Below, in pieces: positions 24,130 through 32,758 of a DNA stretch of 37,962 nucleotides. Position 1 is the first letter of the stretch, and every line of letters starts with the position of its first letter. Origin of the DNA: UBA7328 sp002471345 (GTDB taxonomy: Bacteria; Bacteroidota; Bacteroidia; Chitinophagales; Saprospiraceae); contig CAXGOB010000052.1 of the NCBI GenBank assembly GCA_964011275.1, positions 1 to 37,962 of the forward strand. Reading direction: 5' to 3'. Under the pieces are notes generated by a model. That model searched no databases. It worked only from the letters and a program-made list of their open reading frames with translations, and was not told the origin of the DNA. The position numbers and the translations under genes are program-made.

Positions 24130-25566
24130 TCAAGTCCGTCCCTGGATAAAATCTTGAATTATATGTTCAAAAGCTACCCGTATTCTTCGATTGCCTTGTA
24201 GGTGGCCGTTTGATATAAAAGAGAAACAATATTTCTTTTCATCAAATTGGATAATTCCACAATATGCCATTACCTGAGACATGGATCCAGATTTTAAGTG
24301 TACTTGATACTCTTCATTGGAATCATTAAATAAATAGGTAACATCACCGTCTGGAGAAGCGTGGGATAAGTGCTCTTCCAAATACTTAGAAGAATGTAAT
24401 TGATATATCTTTTGAAGATAAGAAGCAATAAATGCCGTTGGAATTCTATTTCGGTTAGAAAGGCCGCTTCCATCTTTATAGGTGAATGACTTCACATCCA
24501 ATTCTAATAACCGCAGGAAATTTTTCACCGCCTTAATTCCCTTATTAGTACTTCCTTTTTCTGATATAGTAGTACCAATTGATTTCAAAATTGCCTCACA
24601 ATAAAGGTTGTTACTTTTTAGGTTCGCTTCTCTAACAATCTCAGAGAGAGGAGCAGAAGTAAAAGATATGAATTCGGTTGGATCTGATACCGATCTATTT
24701 GTTAAGGAGTCTTTTGATGTAGTTATTCCATTTTCATCAAAGTAAGCAATAAGCTCACTTTTAATATACTCACCTGGATTTGGAATAGCTGCTTTTATTT
24801 GAAAAAGATCTTTACCTGGAGGAATGGTTCCTACAATTTGGAGGTCTGATGAAAAAGGATGAGAATATACATATGCATTATCACCACTTCCCATTGCACC
24901 TGTAATTACATTTGATTGAATAATAATATTTGGAATCTTTGGCAAAAGATAAGAAATACTAGTAGGTTGAAATTCTTCAATTGATCTATCAAAATTTATA
25001 TAAAACAGGTTTTCATGAATATTAAAAGGCCAAACTCCAGAAGCATAATAATTACTTAAGTCATTCCACTGCCACGTTTCATTTACAGGGCTCCCTTCAA
25101 AAAGAGAATTATCAATCAAAATAGTGCCTTCAATACAACTAATTCCTTCTGCCTTAATCGCCTTTACGATTCTGGACTTAATTTCATCTAAACCCAACGC
25201 CTTCTCGAAAAAGGGAGAACCTAGTGATGGGTCTCCTGAACCTTTTAGTATTAAGTTTCCGTAAAAAGACCCATCTCCTAATTTTTCACCTTGAAGAAAC
25301 AAAGATGTTTTGAATCTAAATTCTGGTCCTAATAATTCAAGTGCAGAAAAAGTGGTAACTGTCTTAAGAGTAGAGGCTGGGATTAATGCTAAGTTTCCAT
25401 TATGATTATAAACCGTTTCACCTGATTCTGCATCAATGATAGTTAAACCAACAGAAGCATGATCAAAAACAGGATTTTCAAAATGAATATCGATGTTCAC
25501 ATTTTGAGAATAAAATGTAAAATGAATACAACAAAACAATATGACTAAATATGATCTATTCATCAT
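24130..25566 (-). CDS. dacB: D-alanyl-D-alanine carboxypeptidase/endopeptidase, PBP4 type (S13)
   Basis: A ~478-residue periplasmic penicillin-binding protein that trims or cleaves peptidoglycan cross-links. Seen: a signal peptide (MNRSYLVILFCCIHFTFYSQ), the SxxK active-site motif in PASTLKTVTTF, the SxN motif in LKSNNLYCEA and KSG in HLKSGSMSQVMAYCG (the KTG-box equivalent). GSGDPSLG and YKDGSGLSNRNR are also typical of the family. The frame extends to an ATG at 25602, but the Met pair at 25566/25563 places the signal peptide directly at the N-terminus and reduces overlap with the upstream gene to about 11 bases, so it is chosen. It is the last gene of the rimK operon. Confidence 0.9.
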   Translation of the reverse strand: MMNRSYLVILFCCIHFTFYSQNVNIDIHFENPVFDHASVGLTIIDAESGETVYNHNGNLALIPASTLKTVTTFSALELLGPEFRFKTSLFLQGEKLGDGSFYGNLILKGSGDPSLGSPFFEKALGLDEIKSRIVKAIKAEGISCIEGTILIDNSLFEGSPVNETWQWNDLSNYYASGVWPFNIHENLFYINFDRSIEEFQPTSISYLLPKIPNIIIQSNVITGAMGSGDNAYVYSHPFSSDLQIVGTIPPGKDLFQIKAAIPNPGEYIKSELIAYFDENGITTSKDSLTNRSVSDPTEFISFTSAPLSEIVREANLKSNNLYCEAILKSIGTTISEKGSTNKGIKAVKNFLRLLELDVKSFTYKDGSGLSNRNRIPTAFIASYLQKIYQLHSSKYLEEHLSHASPDGDVTYLFNDSNEEYQVHLKSGSMSQVMAYCGIIQFDEKKYCFSFISNGHLQGNRRIRVAFEHIIQDFIQGRT

Positions 25567-26509
25567 AGGCCAAATGGAATAATGCATCGCCAACATGTAC
25601 AACTGAAGCGTTATTATGCCCTAAAATAAATCCATTCCTAGGAGCAAGCAATTTATAACTCCATTCTCCTTGAGGGTCTTTAATCAATCCTAGTGGCTCT
25701 CCTTTTCTAACAATCGAACCTGATTGTTGAGTCCAGATAAATAAGCCAGCTTTGGAAGATCTAACCCAGCTGGTTTTTTTATAATGATGTGGAATAAATT
25801 TGGAGCCGGGGGCAGATGGAATTATATCAAGAGATTTAAGAACTCTCAACATTCCAGAGTAGCCACTTTCTATAGCGAAGCCCTCAATCCGTACAGCTTC
25901 ACCGGCTTCATAGACTATAGTTGGGATTTTAAGTTCAAAAGCTGTTTTTCTGAACGACTTTGGTATTAGACTTTTCTGTAAAATAACAGGTGGTGAGAAT
26001 GAATATGCTAATTCCTTTGCTTTATCATCTAAACCAGTATATCGAATCTGGGGATAGTTATATCTAGATGAACCACCAGTATGAAAATCTAAGAGGTAAT
26101 CGGCATTTGGAAGTATTTCTTTAGTCATGGCTCTTGCCACTCTAGATGCCAAAGAGCCATTTGACGTACCAGGAAAACTTCTATTTACATCTTTACCATC
26201 AGGAAGATCTCTAGAAAAATTAATAAATCCATAGACATTTAAGAGAGGTATTGCAATAACAGACCCACTCACCAGATTTTCAAATATTCTATTTTCTATT
26301 GCTTTTCTAATTATTTGAATACCATTGATCTCATCCCCATGAACACCTCCTACAACTAATACACAAGGTCCAGGCTCCTGTGCTCTGAATACATGAGCTT
26401 CTATGAATATTTTCGTTCCAGAAGGAAGTGTTCCAACACTTACTTTTACTTTCTTGCGCTCTCCAGGCTGCACTATACTGCCATTGATCTTTATCACATT
26501 TTCTGTCAT
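25556..26509 (-). CDS. Succinylglutamate desuccinylase/aspartoacylase-family metallohydrolase
   Basis: A 317-residue cytoplasmic M14-like zinc hydrolase. Ligands are visible: H57 and E60 in GGVHGDEINGIQ and H143 in LLDFHTGG. The substrate-binding DVNRSFPG and the later YEAGE (catalytic Glu) are also present. The C-terminal third (KAGLFIWTQQSGSIVRKGEP, LLAPRNGFILGHN) forms a biotinyl/barrel-sandwich-like domain common in this subfamily. Its ATG overlaps the rimK stop codon in ATGA, giving translational coupling. Members next to rimK are widespread, and a role removing or processing acyl-glutamate groups is often supposed; the true substrate is not known from this sequence. Confidence 0.9.
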   Translation of the reverse strand: MTENVIKINGSIVQPGERKKVKVSVGTLPSGTKIFIEAHVFRAQEPGPCVLVVGGVHGDEINGIQIIRKAIENRIFENLVSGSVIAIPLLNVYGFINFSRDLPDGKDVNRSFPGTSNGSLASRVARAMTKEILPNADYLLDFHTGGSSRYNYPQIRYTGLDDKAKELAYSFSPPVILQKSLIPKSFRKTAFELKIPTIVYEAGEAVRIEGFAIESGYSGMLRVLKSLDIIPSAPGSKFIPHHYKKTSWVRSSKAGLFIWTQQSGSIVRKGEPLGLIKDPQGEWSYKLLAPRNGFILGHNNASVVHVGDALFHLAYDE

Positions 26510-27399
26510 TCTACTTCAGAACTTTTTTTATAGGATCTTTCTGTAAATTCAATAATCTCTTTAGCAATATTCACTTTAGTAGTAGTTTCTATTCCTTCTA
26601 ATCCCGGAGAAGCATTGACCTCCATAATCAATGGCCCCCTTGATGATCTCAAAATATCCACACCTGCAATATTAAGCCCCATAGTTTTTGCAGCTTTAAG
26701 TGCTACATTTTCTTCTTCGTCGGTGAGTTGTAATTTCTTAGAAGTCGCACCCCTATGAAGATTCGATCTGAATTCACCTGGTTTAGCCTTTCGCATCATT
26801 GCTGCCACTACTTTGTTTCCGACTACAAATGCCCTCACATCTTCACCAGCAGATTCTGAGATAAATTCTTGAAGCAGTACTTTTTGTTTAGTTTTAAAAA
26901 AGGCCTCCATTATGGATTCACTAATCTTATAATTGTCAGCTTTGATAACGCCTAGCCCATGTGTACCCTGCAACAGTTTTATAATAACTGGGAATTTGCC
27001 AACATATCTTACAATATTAGAAAATGAATAGTAATTATTGGTTATAGCTGTTTTAGGCACAGGTAGATATGCATTGGATAAAATTTGAAGGCAACTTAGT
27101 TTATCTCTCGTTTTGAGAAGAGCATCAGAAGAAAGTGTGCTGAAAATGCCCATTGATTCAAAATGTCTTACCACCATAGAGCCATAAGAAGTCACAGAGG
27201 TTCCTATCCGTGGAATCACTACGTCATAGCCCTTAATATGCTCTCCATTATATAGAACTATATTCTTATGATTGTCAACTATCAAATCACAATTTACATG
27301 ATCCAGGATTCTTACATGATGCCCTTTCCGTCTTGCTGCAACTGCAAGAGAGTTAGTGCTGTACAAGGCTGGGTTTCTAGATAAAATTAGAACACGCAT
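26506..27399 (-). CDS. rimK: RimK-family ATP-grasp glutamate ligase
   Basis: A 297-residue ATP-grasp enzyme. In E. coli RimK adds glutamates to the C-terminus of ribosomal protein S6. Seen: the typical N-terminus MRVLILSRNPALYSTNSLAVAARRKGH (first 20 residues fully conserved in style), a central ATP-binding part (FPVIIKLLQGTHGLGVI, VLLQEFISESAGEDVRAFVV), the FRSNLHRGATSKK segment and the C-terminal MEVNASPGLEGIE. The length is normal. A TATCTTTG box lies 5 bases before the ATG, suggesting a very short or absent leader. The hydrolase gene starts inside its stop codon. Confidence 0.93.
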   Translation of the reverse strand: MRVLILSRNPALYSTNSLAVAARRKGHHVRILDHVNCDLIVDNHKNIVLYNGEHIKGYDVVIPRIGTSVTSYGSMVVRHFESMGIFSTLSSDALLKTRDKLSCLQILSNAYLPVPKTAITNNYYSFSNIVRYVGKFPVIIKLLQGTHGLGVIKADNYKISESIMEAFFKTKQKVLLQEFISESAGEDVRAFVVGNKVVAAMMRKAKPGEFRSNLHRGATSKKLQLTDEEENVALKAAKTMGLNIAGVDILRSSRGPLIMEVNASPGLEGIETTTKVNIAKEIIEFTERSYKKSSEVE

Positions 27400-27404
27400 A
27401 ATCT

Positions 27405-27412
27405 CAAAGATA
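27405..27412 (-). promoter_or_regulatory. -7 promoter box of the rimK operon
   Basis: On the minus strand TATCTTTG matches TAnnTTTG exactly and ends 5 bases before the rimK ATG at 27399. If used, transcription would start at or next to the start codon, giving a leaderless mRNA. No clear -33 TTG is visible. Confidence 0.4.
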
Positions 27413-27527
27413 TAATTCAGAATTGAGAAGACATCTATTTAAGGCTTACAAACCCTTGCTTACTTTTCAATAATTGGAACAGTGAGTTAATGACAAATTA
27501 AAAACATTTTCTTCTTTATGGAAGTCA

Positions 27528-29030
27528 TTATATTGACTCGAAACATCCCAGATCTGGAGCATTTGGGTCCCTGATAACGTTGTCCAGGTCATCACTCACA
27601 GATGATATGTATAAGCCCACATTTTGTGCTGGAGAACTTGGGTGCAAATGATAGTCATCTTCAAATCTCTCAATAAAAATAGAGTCCCCTTGCATTATGG
27701 GAATACAATCCTGACATACAGATTCGAATAATGGATCTCCTTCTAACTCATCAATTTTCACCAAACAATTATTGAATTTTATATTAAAAGCGTCAGGATT
27801 ATCACCTTGAGTAGCATCAATATAAAGTATCTCATCATCTCCTGATCCTGAAATTATGCAGTTTGTAAAAGTTGCATTTAAGTTATTCAAGTCGATGGCA
27901 TCGCAATCTGAATTAAGGCACTGAAAATTATCCATAACCACAGCTGATTCTTGATTGCCATAATTTGCCAAAGTAGTATGAACAATATCATAATTACCAC
28001 CATATCCAAAGAATAAACTTGATGATCCATTAGAATACAAGAGGCTATTTTCAATAGAGATATCGGCATGAATACCGATAACAGCTGCATTGGAGGTATT
28101 GTAAATTTGGGATTTATTGATAGTTATCGAAGCTGCTGAATCCGCCCTAACTCCTATGACACTGTTCTTAATTATAGTGTGATTTAAACTATGCCCTTTA
28201 CTATTAGCAAGTAATCTGATGCCTGTCCACTGACCTGATACTTCGCTAAAACTCTGTTCTAATCTATCTCCTTGGAATACTACTGGGTTTTCTTGAGTTC
28301 CTTCAGTAGTTAAAATTCCTCCCTTTTGAAAGAAAAGGGCTCCGTCATTGGCAATAACACCTTCAAAATTTGCCAAGCCTCCATGTACATAAATTTGAGT
28401 GCCAGCAGGTATGACAATGTTACAACTGTCAATAAATAGAATGCCATAAATAACATATGGTTTTGAATCATTCCAGAGTAACTGTTCATTATTACATGTA
28501 AGTCTAACCAAATTGCCTGCATTAAAACGGTTAGGAATGTAATTGGCGTTTTGTCCCCATGCTTCTAAGACTATTCGCTGAGTTACACTTCCTCCTTCTA
28601 TTAATATTGCGTCATCAATAATAAAAGGACTTGAAGACAATGGCTCGTCAGGATCTATGGTAACTTCTACAAAGATGTATAAACTATCATTCGCTCTGAT
28701 CTCAATGTTTTGAAATTGCTCACCTGGCAACCCATCTACATTCATTCTAAATTTCGAAAAATCATTTGAAGCAAACTTGATGGAGGCTAAGGATATATTT
28801 TCTGATGAATTATTGATTACTCTTACACTTCGTGTAGCAGATCCTAAAGAAGTGAACACTGTGTCAAATCTTAAGGTGTCAACTGAAAAGCTCAAATCTT
28901 GACTTGGAGGAGAAAAAACATCTTCTTCAAGACAACTAGTGTAAAAAAGGCTAGTGAAGACAACCAATAGCGCGACAAATAAGCCACGTATAGGCGACAA
29001 AGTCAGATTAAAATTGGCAATTTTGTGCAT
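27528..29030 (-). CDS. Beta-helix lipoprotein
   Basis: A 500-residue protein. A hydrophobic segment (~16-32) ends in the lipobox FYTSC with Cys 33, so lipid anchoring is expected. Residues ~45-165 form an Ig-like or choice-of-anchor domain (DTVFTSLGSATRSVRVINNS). Residues ~170-440 have the pattern of a right-handed parallel beta helix: short Asn/Ser-rich turns such as HTIIKNSVIGVRADSAAS, QIYNTSNAAVIGI and NSLLYSNGSSSL. The C-terminus DDYHLHPSSPAQNVGL with RDPNAPDLGCFE is typical of Bacteroidota proteins annotated as right-handed beta-helix or choice-of-anchor Q. Ligand or enzymatic activity is unknown. Its neighbours are the rimK operon and a divergent glycosyltransferase cluster. Confidence 0.85.
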   Translation of the reverse strand: MHKIANFNLTLSPIRGLFVALLVVFTSLFYTSCLEEDVFSPPSQDLSFSVDTLRFDTVFTSLGSATRSVRVINNSSENISLASIKFASNDFSKFRMNVDGLPGEQFQNIEIRANDSLYIFVEVTIDPDEPLSSSPFIIDDAILIEGGSVTQRIVLEAWGQNANYIPNRFNAGNLVRLTCNNEQLLWNDSKPYVIYGILFIDSCNIVIPAGTQIYVHGGLANFEGVIANDGALFFQKGGILTTEGTQENPVVFQGDRLEQSFSEVSGQWTGIRLLANSKGHSLNHTIIKNSVIGVRADSAASITINKSQIYNTSNAAVIGIHADISIENSLLYSNGSSSLFFGYGGNYDIVHTTLANYGNQESAVVMDNFQCLNSDCDAIDLNNLNATFTNCIISGSGDDEILYIDATQGDNPDAFNIKFNNCLVKIDELEGDPLFESVCQDCIPIMQGDSIFIERFEDDYHLHPSSPAQNVGLYISSVSDDLDNVIRDPNAPDLGCFESI

Positions 29031-29116
29031 TAATTGATCTGGATATATAAAAGAGGAACGAATATATGTTGCTACGCATTGGATACCAAGAAGACATCAT
29101 CTCAAGATTAAAATAA

Positions 29117-29827
29117 ATAAAAGTTATAACTCACTCGAAATCACATATTATAGACGTAATTATTCCAGCTTTTAATGAGGAATTGTCAATAGGAAAAGTT
29201 TTAAATGAAGTTCCAGAAGATTTAGTGAGACATGTATATGTATGCAATAATGCATCAACTGATGATACCGGAAAAATCGCCCATGCTCATAATGCCATTG
29301 TGCTTAATGAACCCAACCCAGGTTATGGTAATGCATGTCTTAGAGGTCTAAATGAAATAGCTCAACAAAAACCTCTTCCTGATATTGTGGTTTTTATTGA
29401 TGGAGATTATTCTGATTACCCTGAAGATATGAGAGAGTTAGTTAGACCAATCATAGATAAAGATATAGACATGGTCATAGGGTCAAGGGCTACAGGAGAT
29501 ATGGAAAAGGGATCAATGACTCCTCAACAAGTATTTGGAAATTGGCTAGCTACTACACTGATAAAAATGATCTATGACTATAAATTTACTGATCTTGGGC
29601 CTTTTAGGGCATTAAAATATAGTTCTCTTATCGCTATGAATATGGAGGACAAGACATATGGATGGACTGTAGAAATGCAGGTAAAGGCAGCCAAAATGAG
29701 TTTGAAGTGCTCTGAAATTCCAGTGAGATACAGAAAGAGAATAGGTGTTTCTAAAATATCAGGTACAGTGAAAGGTACTATTCTGGCAGGGCATAAAATA
29801 TTATGGACAATTTTCAAATTAATATAG
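29117..29827 (+). CDS. Glycosyltransferase family 2 (DPM1/polyprenyl-phosphate type), start codon unresolved
   Basis: The fold is a short GT2 without membrane anchor: DVIIPAFNEELSIGKVL, CNNASTDDTG, FIDGDYSDYPEDM (DXD-type), IGSRATGDMEKGSM, FTDLGPFRALK, YGWTVEMQVKA and PVRYRKRIGVSKISG. This resembles enzymes that put a sugar on polyprenyl phosphate. The first ATG/GTG/TTG in frame is TTG 29183, which would remove the essential first strand DVIIPAFNEE (encoded 29153-29182). The frame is open back to 29117, after a TAA at 29114. Possible starts there are only ATA (29117, 29126, 29150) or ATT (29147). The coordinates given are the open frame. It ends 3 bases before the next GT2 gene. Confidence 0.82.
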   Translation: MKVITHSKSHIIDVIIPAFNEELSIGKVLNEVPEDLVRHVYVCNNASTDDTGKIAHAHNAIVLNEPNPGYGNACLRGLNEIAQQKPLPDIVVFIDGDYSDYPEDMRELVRPIIDKDIDMVIGSRATGDMEKGSMTPQQVFGNWLATTLIKMIYDYKFTDLGPFRALKYSSLIAMNMEDKTYGWTVEMQVKAAKMSLKCSEIPVRYRKRIGVSKISGTVKGTILAGHKILWTIFKLI

Positions 29828-29830
29828 AGG

Positions 29831-31339
29831 ATGAGTGTATTTGAAATAACTGGGTATGTTGTAGTAGGGATCTACACCATAGCCCTTTCTTATATCACTA
29901 TTTATTGTCTGATGCAGTTTCATCTATTGTATCATTATCTGAAAAAAAACAAAAGAGGAAATAGCGTTTCAATTCAAAACAAGATTGTAAATAATAATAG
30001 TAAACTTGAAGAGGTTCCTTTTGTAACCATACAACTCCCCATCTATAATGAGAGGTATGTTATCAGTAGATTAATAGATAGCATTACTGCTCTAGACTAT
30101 CCAAAGGAAAAATTTGAAATCCATATTCTTGATGATAGCACTGATGACACTCTTCAAATCGTCTCCAAAAAGGTAGAAGAATTTAAATCTAGAGGATACA
30201 ACATACAGCAGATTAGGAGAAAAAATAGATCAGGATATAAGGCTGGGGCATTGAAAGATGCTATGCCAAAGGCAAAAGGAAAATTCATTGCTATTTTTGA
30301 TGCTGATTTTCTACCTGAAACCAACTTTTTACAAAAGACTCTACCCTATTTTAAGGACGATGAAATAGGAGTAGTTCAAACTAGATGGGGGCATATAAAT
30401 CATGATTTTTCATTATTGACAAAGGTTCAAGCTTTTCAGCTCAATGTCCATTTCACTGTAGAACAATTAGGTAGAATGAAGGGAGATTATCTCTTGCAAT
30501 TCAATGGCACAGCTGGAGTATGGCGACGAGAATGTATAGATTCTGCAGGTGGTTGGGAGGCTGATACTCTTACGGAAGACTTAGACTTAAGCTATCGAGC
30601 ACAACTCAAAGGTTGGAGAATAAAATATTTAGAGGATATTATATCTCCAGCAGAATTACCTGCAGAGATGAATGGCCTCAAGTCTCAACAATATCGATGG
30701 ATGAAAGGTGGGGCTGAAACTGCATTAAAAGTTTTACCTCAAGTATGGAATTCAAAAATTAGTCTTTATAAAAAGCTTTATGCCAGTGCACACTTACTGT
30801 CTTCATCAGTTTTTCTATTTGTATTTATTCTTGGAATCTTTAGTGTTCCACTTACTTATTTTCTGAGCCCTTTGGGACTCAATCGAAACTTTTTTGGCAT
30901 CTTTCTTATAGGTTTGATTTCTATTGGACTTGTTTACTATGTCGCTAATGTTTTAAGGTCATGGAAGAATCAAAGTATATGGAAAACGACCTTTAAATTT
31001 CTTTATCTGTTCCCCATTTTTATGGCATTATCCATGGGTCTTTCTTTACACAATGCATTAGCCGTAATACAAGGATTCAGAGGTAAAAAGACTCCATTTG
31101 TTAGAACACCAAAATTAGATGTGAGTAAACTCACCCAGTCTTTATCTCATAACAACTATATCAAGACCTCCTTGAGTAAAGTAACGATTGCCGAAGGGCT
31201 ATTAGCTGTCTATTTTGCATTTGGTTTAATGTATGGTGTCCAACAAAATGATTTGACCTTTACTATGATGCATTTACTACTCGCATTTGGATATGGCACT
31301 ATTTTCTTCTATTCAATTAAGCACTTAAACTTAAAATAA
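29831..31339 (+). CDS. Processive-type membrane glycosyltransferase family 2
   Basis: A 502-residue inner-membrane enzyme. One N-terminal hydrophobic segment (~5-30) precedes the GT-A domain: FVTIQLPIYNERYV, HILDDSTDDT, IFDADFLP (DXD at 157-159), LTEDLDLSYR (TED at 248-250) and QQYRW at 286-290. The D, DxD, TED and QxxRW set is that of cellulose-synthase-like and ceramide-glucosyltransferase-like enzymes. About four hydrophobic segments follow (~315-500). No PilZ domain is present. It starts 3 bases after the previous GT2 gene, so the two are cotranscribed. The polymer or lipid product is unknown. Confidence 0.9.
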   Translation: MSVFEITGYVVVGIYTIALSYITIYCLMQFHLLYHYLKKNKRGNSVSIQNKIVNNNSKLEEVPFVTIQLPIYNERYVISRLIDSITALDYPKEKFEIHILDDSTDDTLQIVSKKVEEFKSRGYNIQQIRRKNRSGYKAGALKDAMPKAKGKFIAIFDADFLPETNFLQKTLPYFKDDEIGVVQTRWGHINHDFSLLTKVQAFQLNVHFTVEQLGRMKGDYLLQFNGTAGVWRRECIDSAGGWEADTLTEDLDLSYRAQLKGWRIKYLEDIISPAELPAEMNGLKSQQYRWMKGGAETALKVLPQVWNSKISLYKKLYASAHLLSSSVFLFVFILGIFSVPLTYFLSPLGLNRNFFGIFLIGLISIGLVYYVANVLRSWKNQSIWKTTFKFLYLFPIFMALSMGLSLHNALAVIQGFRGKKTPFVRTPKLDVSKLTQSLSHNNYIKTSLSKVTIAEGLLAVYFAFGLMYGVQQNDLTFTMMHLLLAFGYGTIFFYSIKHLNLK

Positions 31340-31400
31340 AATAGAAGGTATTCATCTGATTTGGGTTCTATTATGTTCATTTTCAGGTTAATTTTATAAA

Positions 31401-32753
31401 GTGAGTAAATCGGACACATTGTATGGACAAAAAACAAGGTTCTTCAGTTTAGCCCTTGTCCTTTTATTGTCTGTAAGTTATGTGGGATATATTCCAAGCC
31501 AAGGGGATTTCAACCAAATTATCATTCCTTTTTTAATAGCCTCTCTATGTTATATCTATTTGACTTTCAAATCGGCTAATTCAATTCACATTACTTGGTT
31601 TTTTTCTTTAGCCATTTTGTCAAGAGCTGTGCTTCTATTCAGTTTTCCTAATCTTTCTGATGATATATATCGATTTATATGGGATGGAAGGTGTCTGCAT
31701 TTAGGTATTAGTCCATTTCAATATTTGCCGTCTGAAATAGTGGGCAAATATCCCTCTTTAGATAATAAACTCTTTGGATTACTCAATTCTCCTAATTACT
31801 ATAGTATTTACCCTCCTGTCGGGCAGGCTATTGGATATATTGCTACTCTACCGATCATTAGCACGCATTATTCCTCTGCAGTCATTTTTAAAGGATTCAT
31901 TTTAGCTTCAGAAATTGGAACCATTTACATAGGATGGAAGCTATTAAAACGATTCAATCTACCTCCAAAAAACATTTTTATTTATGCTCTTAATCCACTT
32001 GTAATCATTGAGCTGATGGGGAATATCCACTTTGAGGCATTTATGATATTCTTTTTAGTTCTTTCGATCTATTTATTATTAACTAATAGATATTTTGGAA
32101 GTGGTCTATCTATAGCGTTAGCAATTTGCAGCAAATTATTGCCTCTTATGCTATTGCCACTTCAAATGATCTTTATAAAGCATGTTAAAAAGGCCTTGTT
32201 TTATGCTCTATTATCTGCATTCGTTTCAATGAGTTTGTTTGGCATATTTATGAATTTGGACGTCATTTCAAATCTCGGCAGTAGCATTGGCCTTTATGTG
32301 AATAAGTTCGAATTTAATGCAAGTATATATTATCTATTAAGAGAGGTTGGATACCTCATTAAAGGATTTAATACCATACATATCGTTGGTCCATTTTTAT
32401 CATTTCTGACCATTGTTCTAATCTGCGGACAGGCTATATTCTTTTATATCAAAAGGAAATCTTCAAATGATTTATTTCATTTTATACTCATGGCGTTTTG
32501 CACCTATCTTTTTTTAGCACCAATTGTACATCCTTGGTACATATGTACTCCCCTACTTCTATGTGCATTTACTACTTATAGATTTCCGGTGATATGGTCA
32601 CTATTAATTGTCTTCACCTATTTCAACTACAGTGGAATTGAATATTATGAAAATCTATTAATTGTACTAATAGAATATATGATTGTTTTTGGATTTTTGA
32701 TATGGGAGGTATTTAGAAATAAAAAGAATGAAATTTCGAAAGTCGTAATATAG
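31401..32753 (+). CDS. GT-C fold membrane glycosyltransferase (mannosyltransferase-like)
   Basis: A 450-residue protein with about ten or more membrane spans. The N-terminal extracytoplasmic loop reads FPNLSDDIYRFIWDGR and NSPNYYSIYPPVGQAIGY, the acidic (DD) and YPP pattern typical of GT-C enzymes that use lipid-phosphate sugars. Later, IVHPWYICTPLLLC resembles the P-W-Y loop of MptA/PIG-M-like mannosyltransferases. The start is GTG 31401; no ATG is available and the hydrophobic N-terminus begins soon after. It follows the processive GT2 by 61 bases on the same strand and converges with the GT39 gene. Sugar specificity is not readable. Confidence 0.82.
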   Translation: MSKSDTLYGQKTRFFSLALVLLLSVSYVGYIPSQGDFNQIIIPFLIASLCYIYLTFKSANSIHITWFFSLAILSRAVLLFSFPNLSDDIYRFIWDGRCLHLGISPFQYLPSEIVGKYPSLDNKLFGLLNSPNYYSIYPPVGQAIGYIATLPIISTHYSSAVIFKGFILASEIGTIYIGWKLLKRFNLPPKNIFIYALNPLVIIELMGNIHFEAFMIFFLVLSIYLLLTNRYFGSGLSIALAICSKLLPLMLLPLQMIFIKHVKKALFYALLSAFVSMSLFGIFMNLDVISNLGSSIGLYVNKFEFNASIYYLLREVGYLIKGFNTIHIVGPFLSFLTIVLICGQAIFFYIKRKSSNDLFHFILMAFCTYLFLAPIVHPWYICTPLLLCAFTTYRFPVIWSLLIVFTYFNYSGIEYYENLLIVLIEYMIVFGFLIWEVFRNKKNEISKVVI

Positions 32754-32758
32754 ATTAA

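Noticed and set aside
25567..25602. ATG 25602 as the dacB start
   Set aside because: It would bury the signal peptide behind twelve extra residues and overlap the upstream gene by 47 bases; the Met pair at 25566/25563 is preferred.
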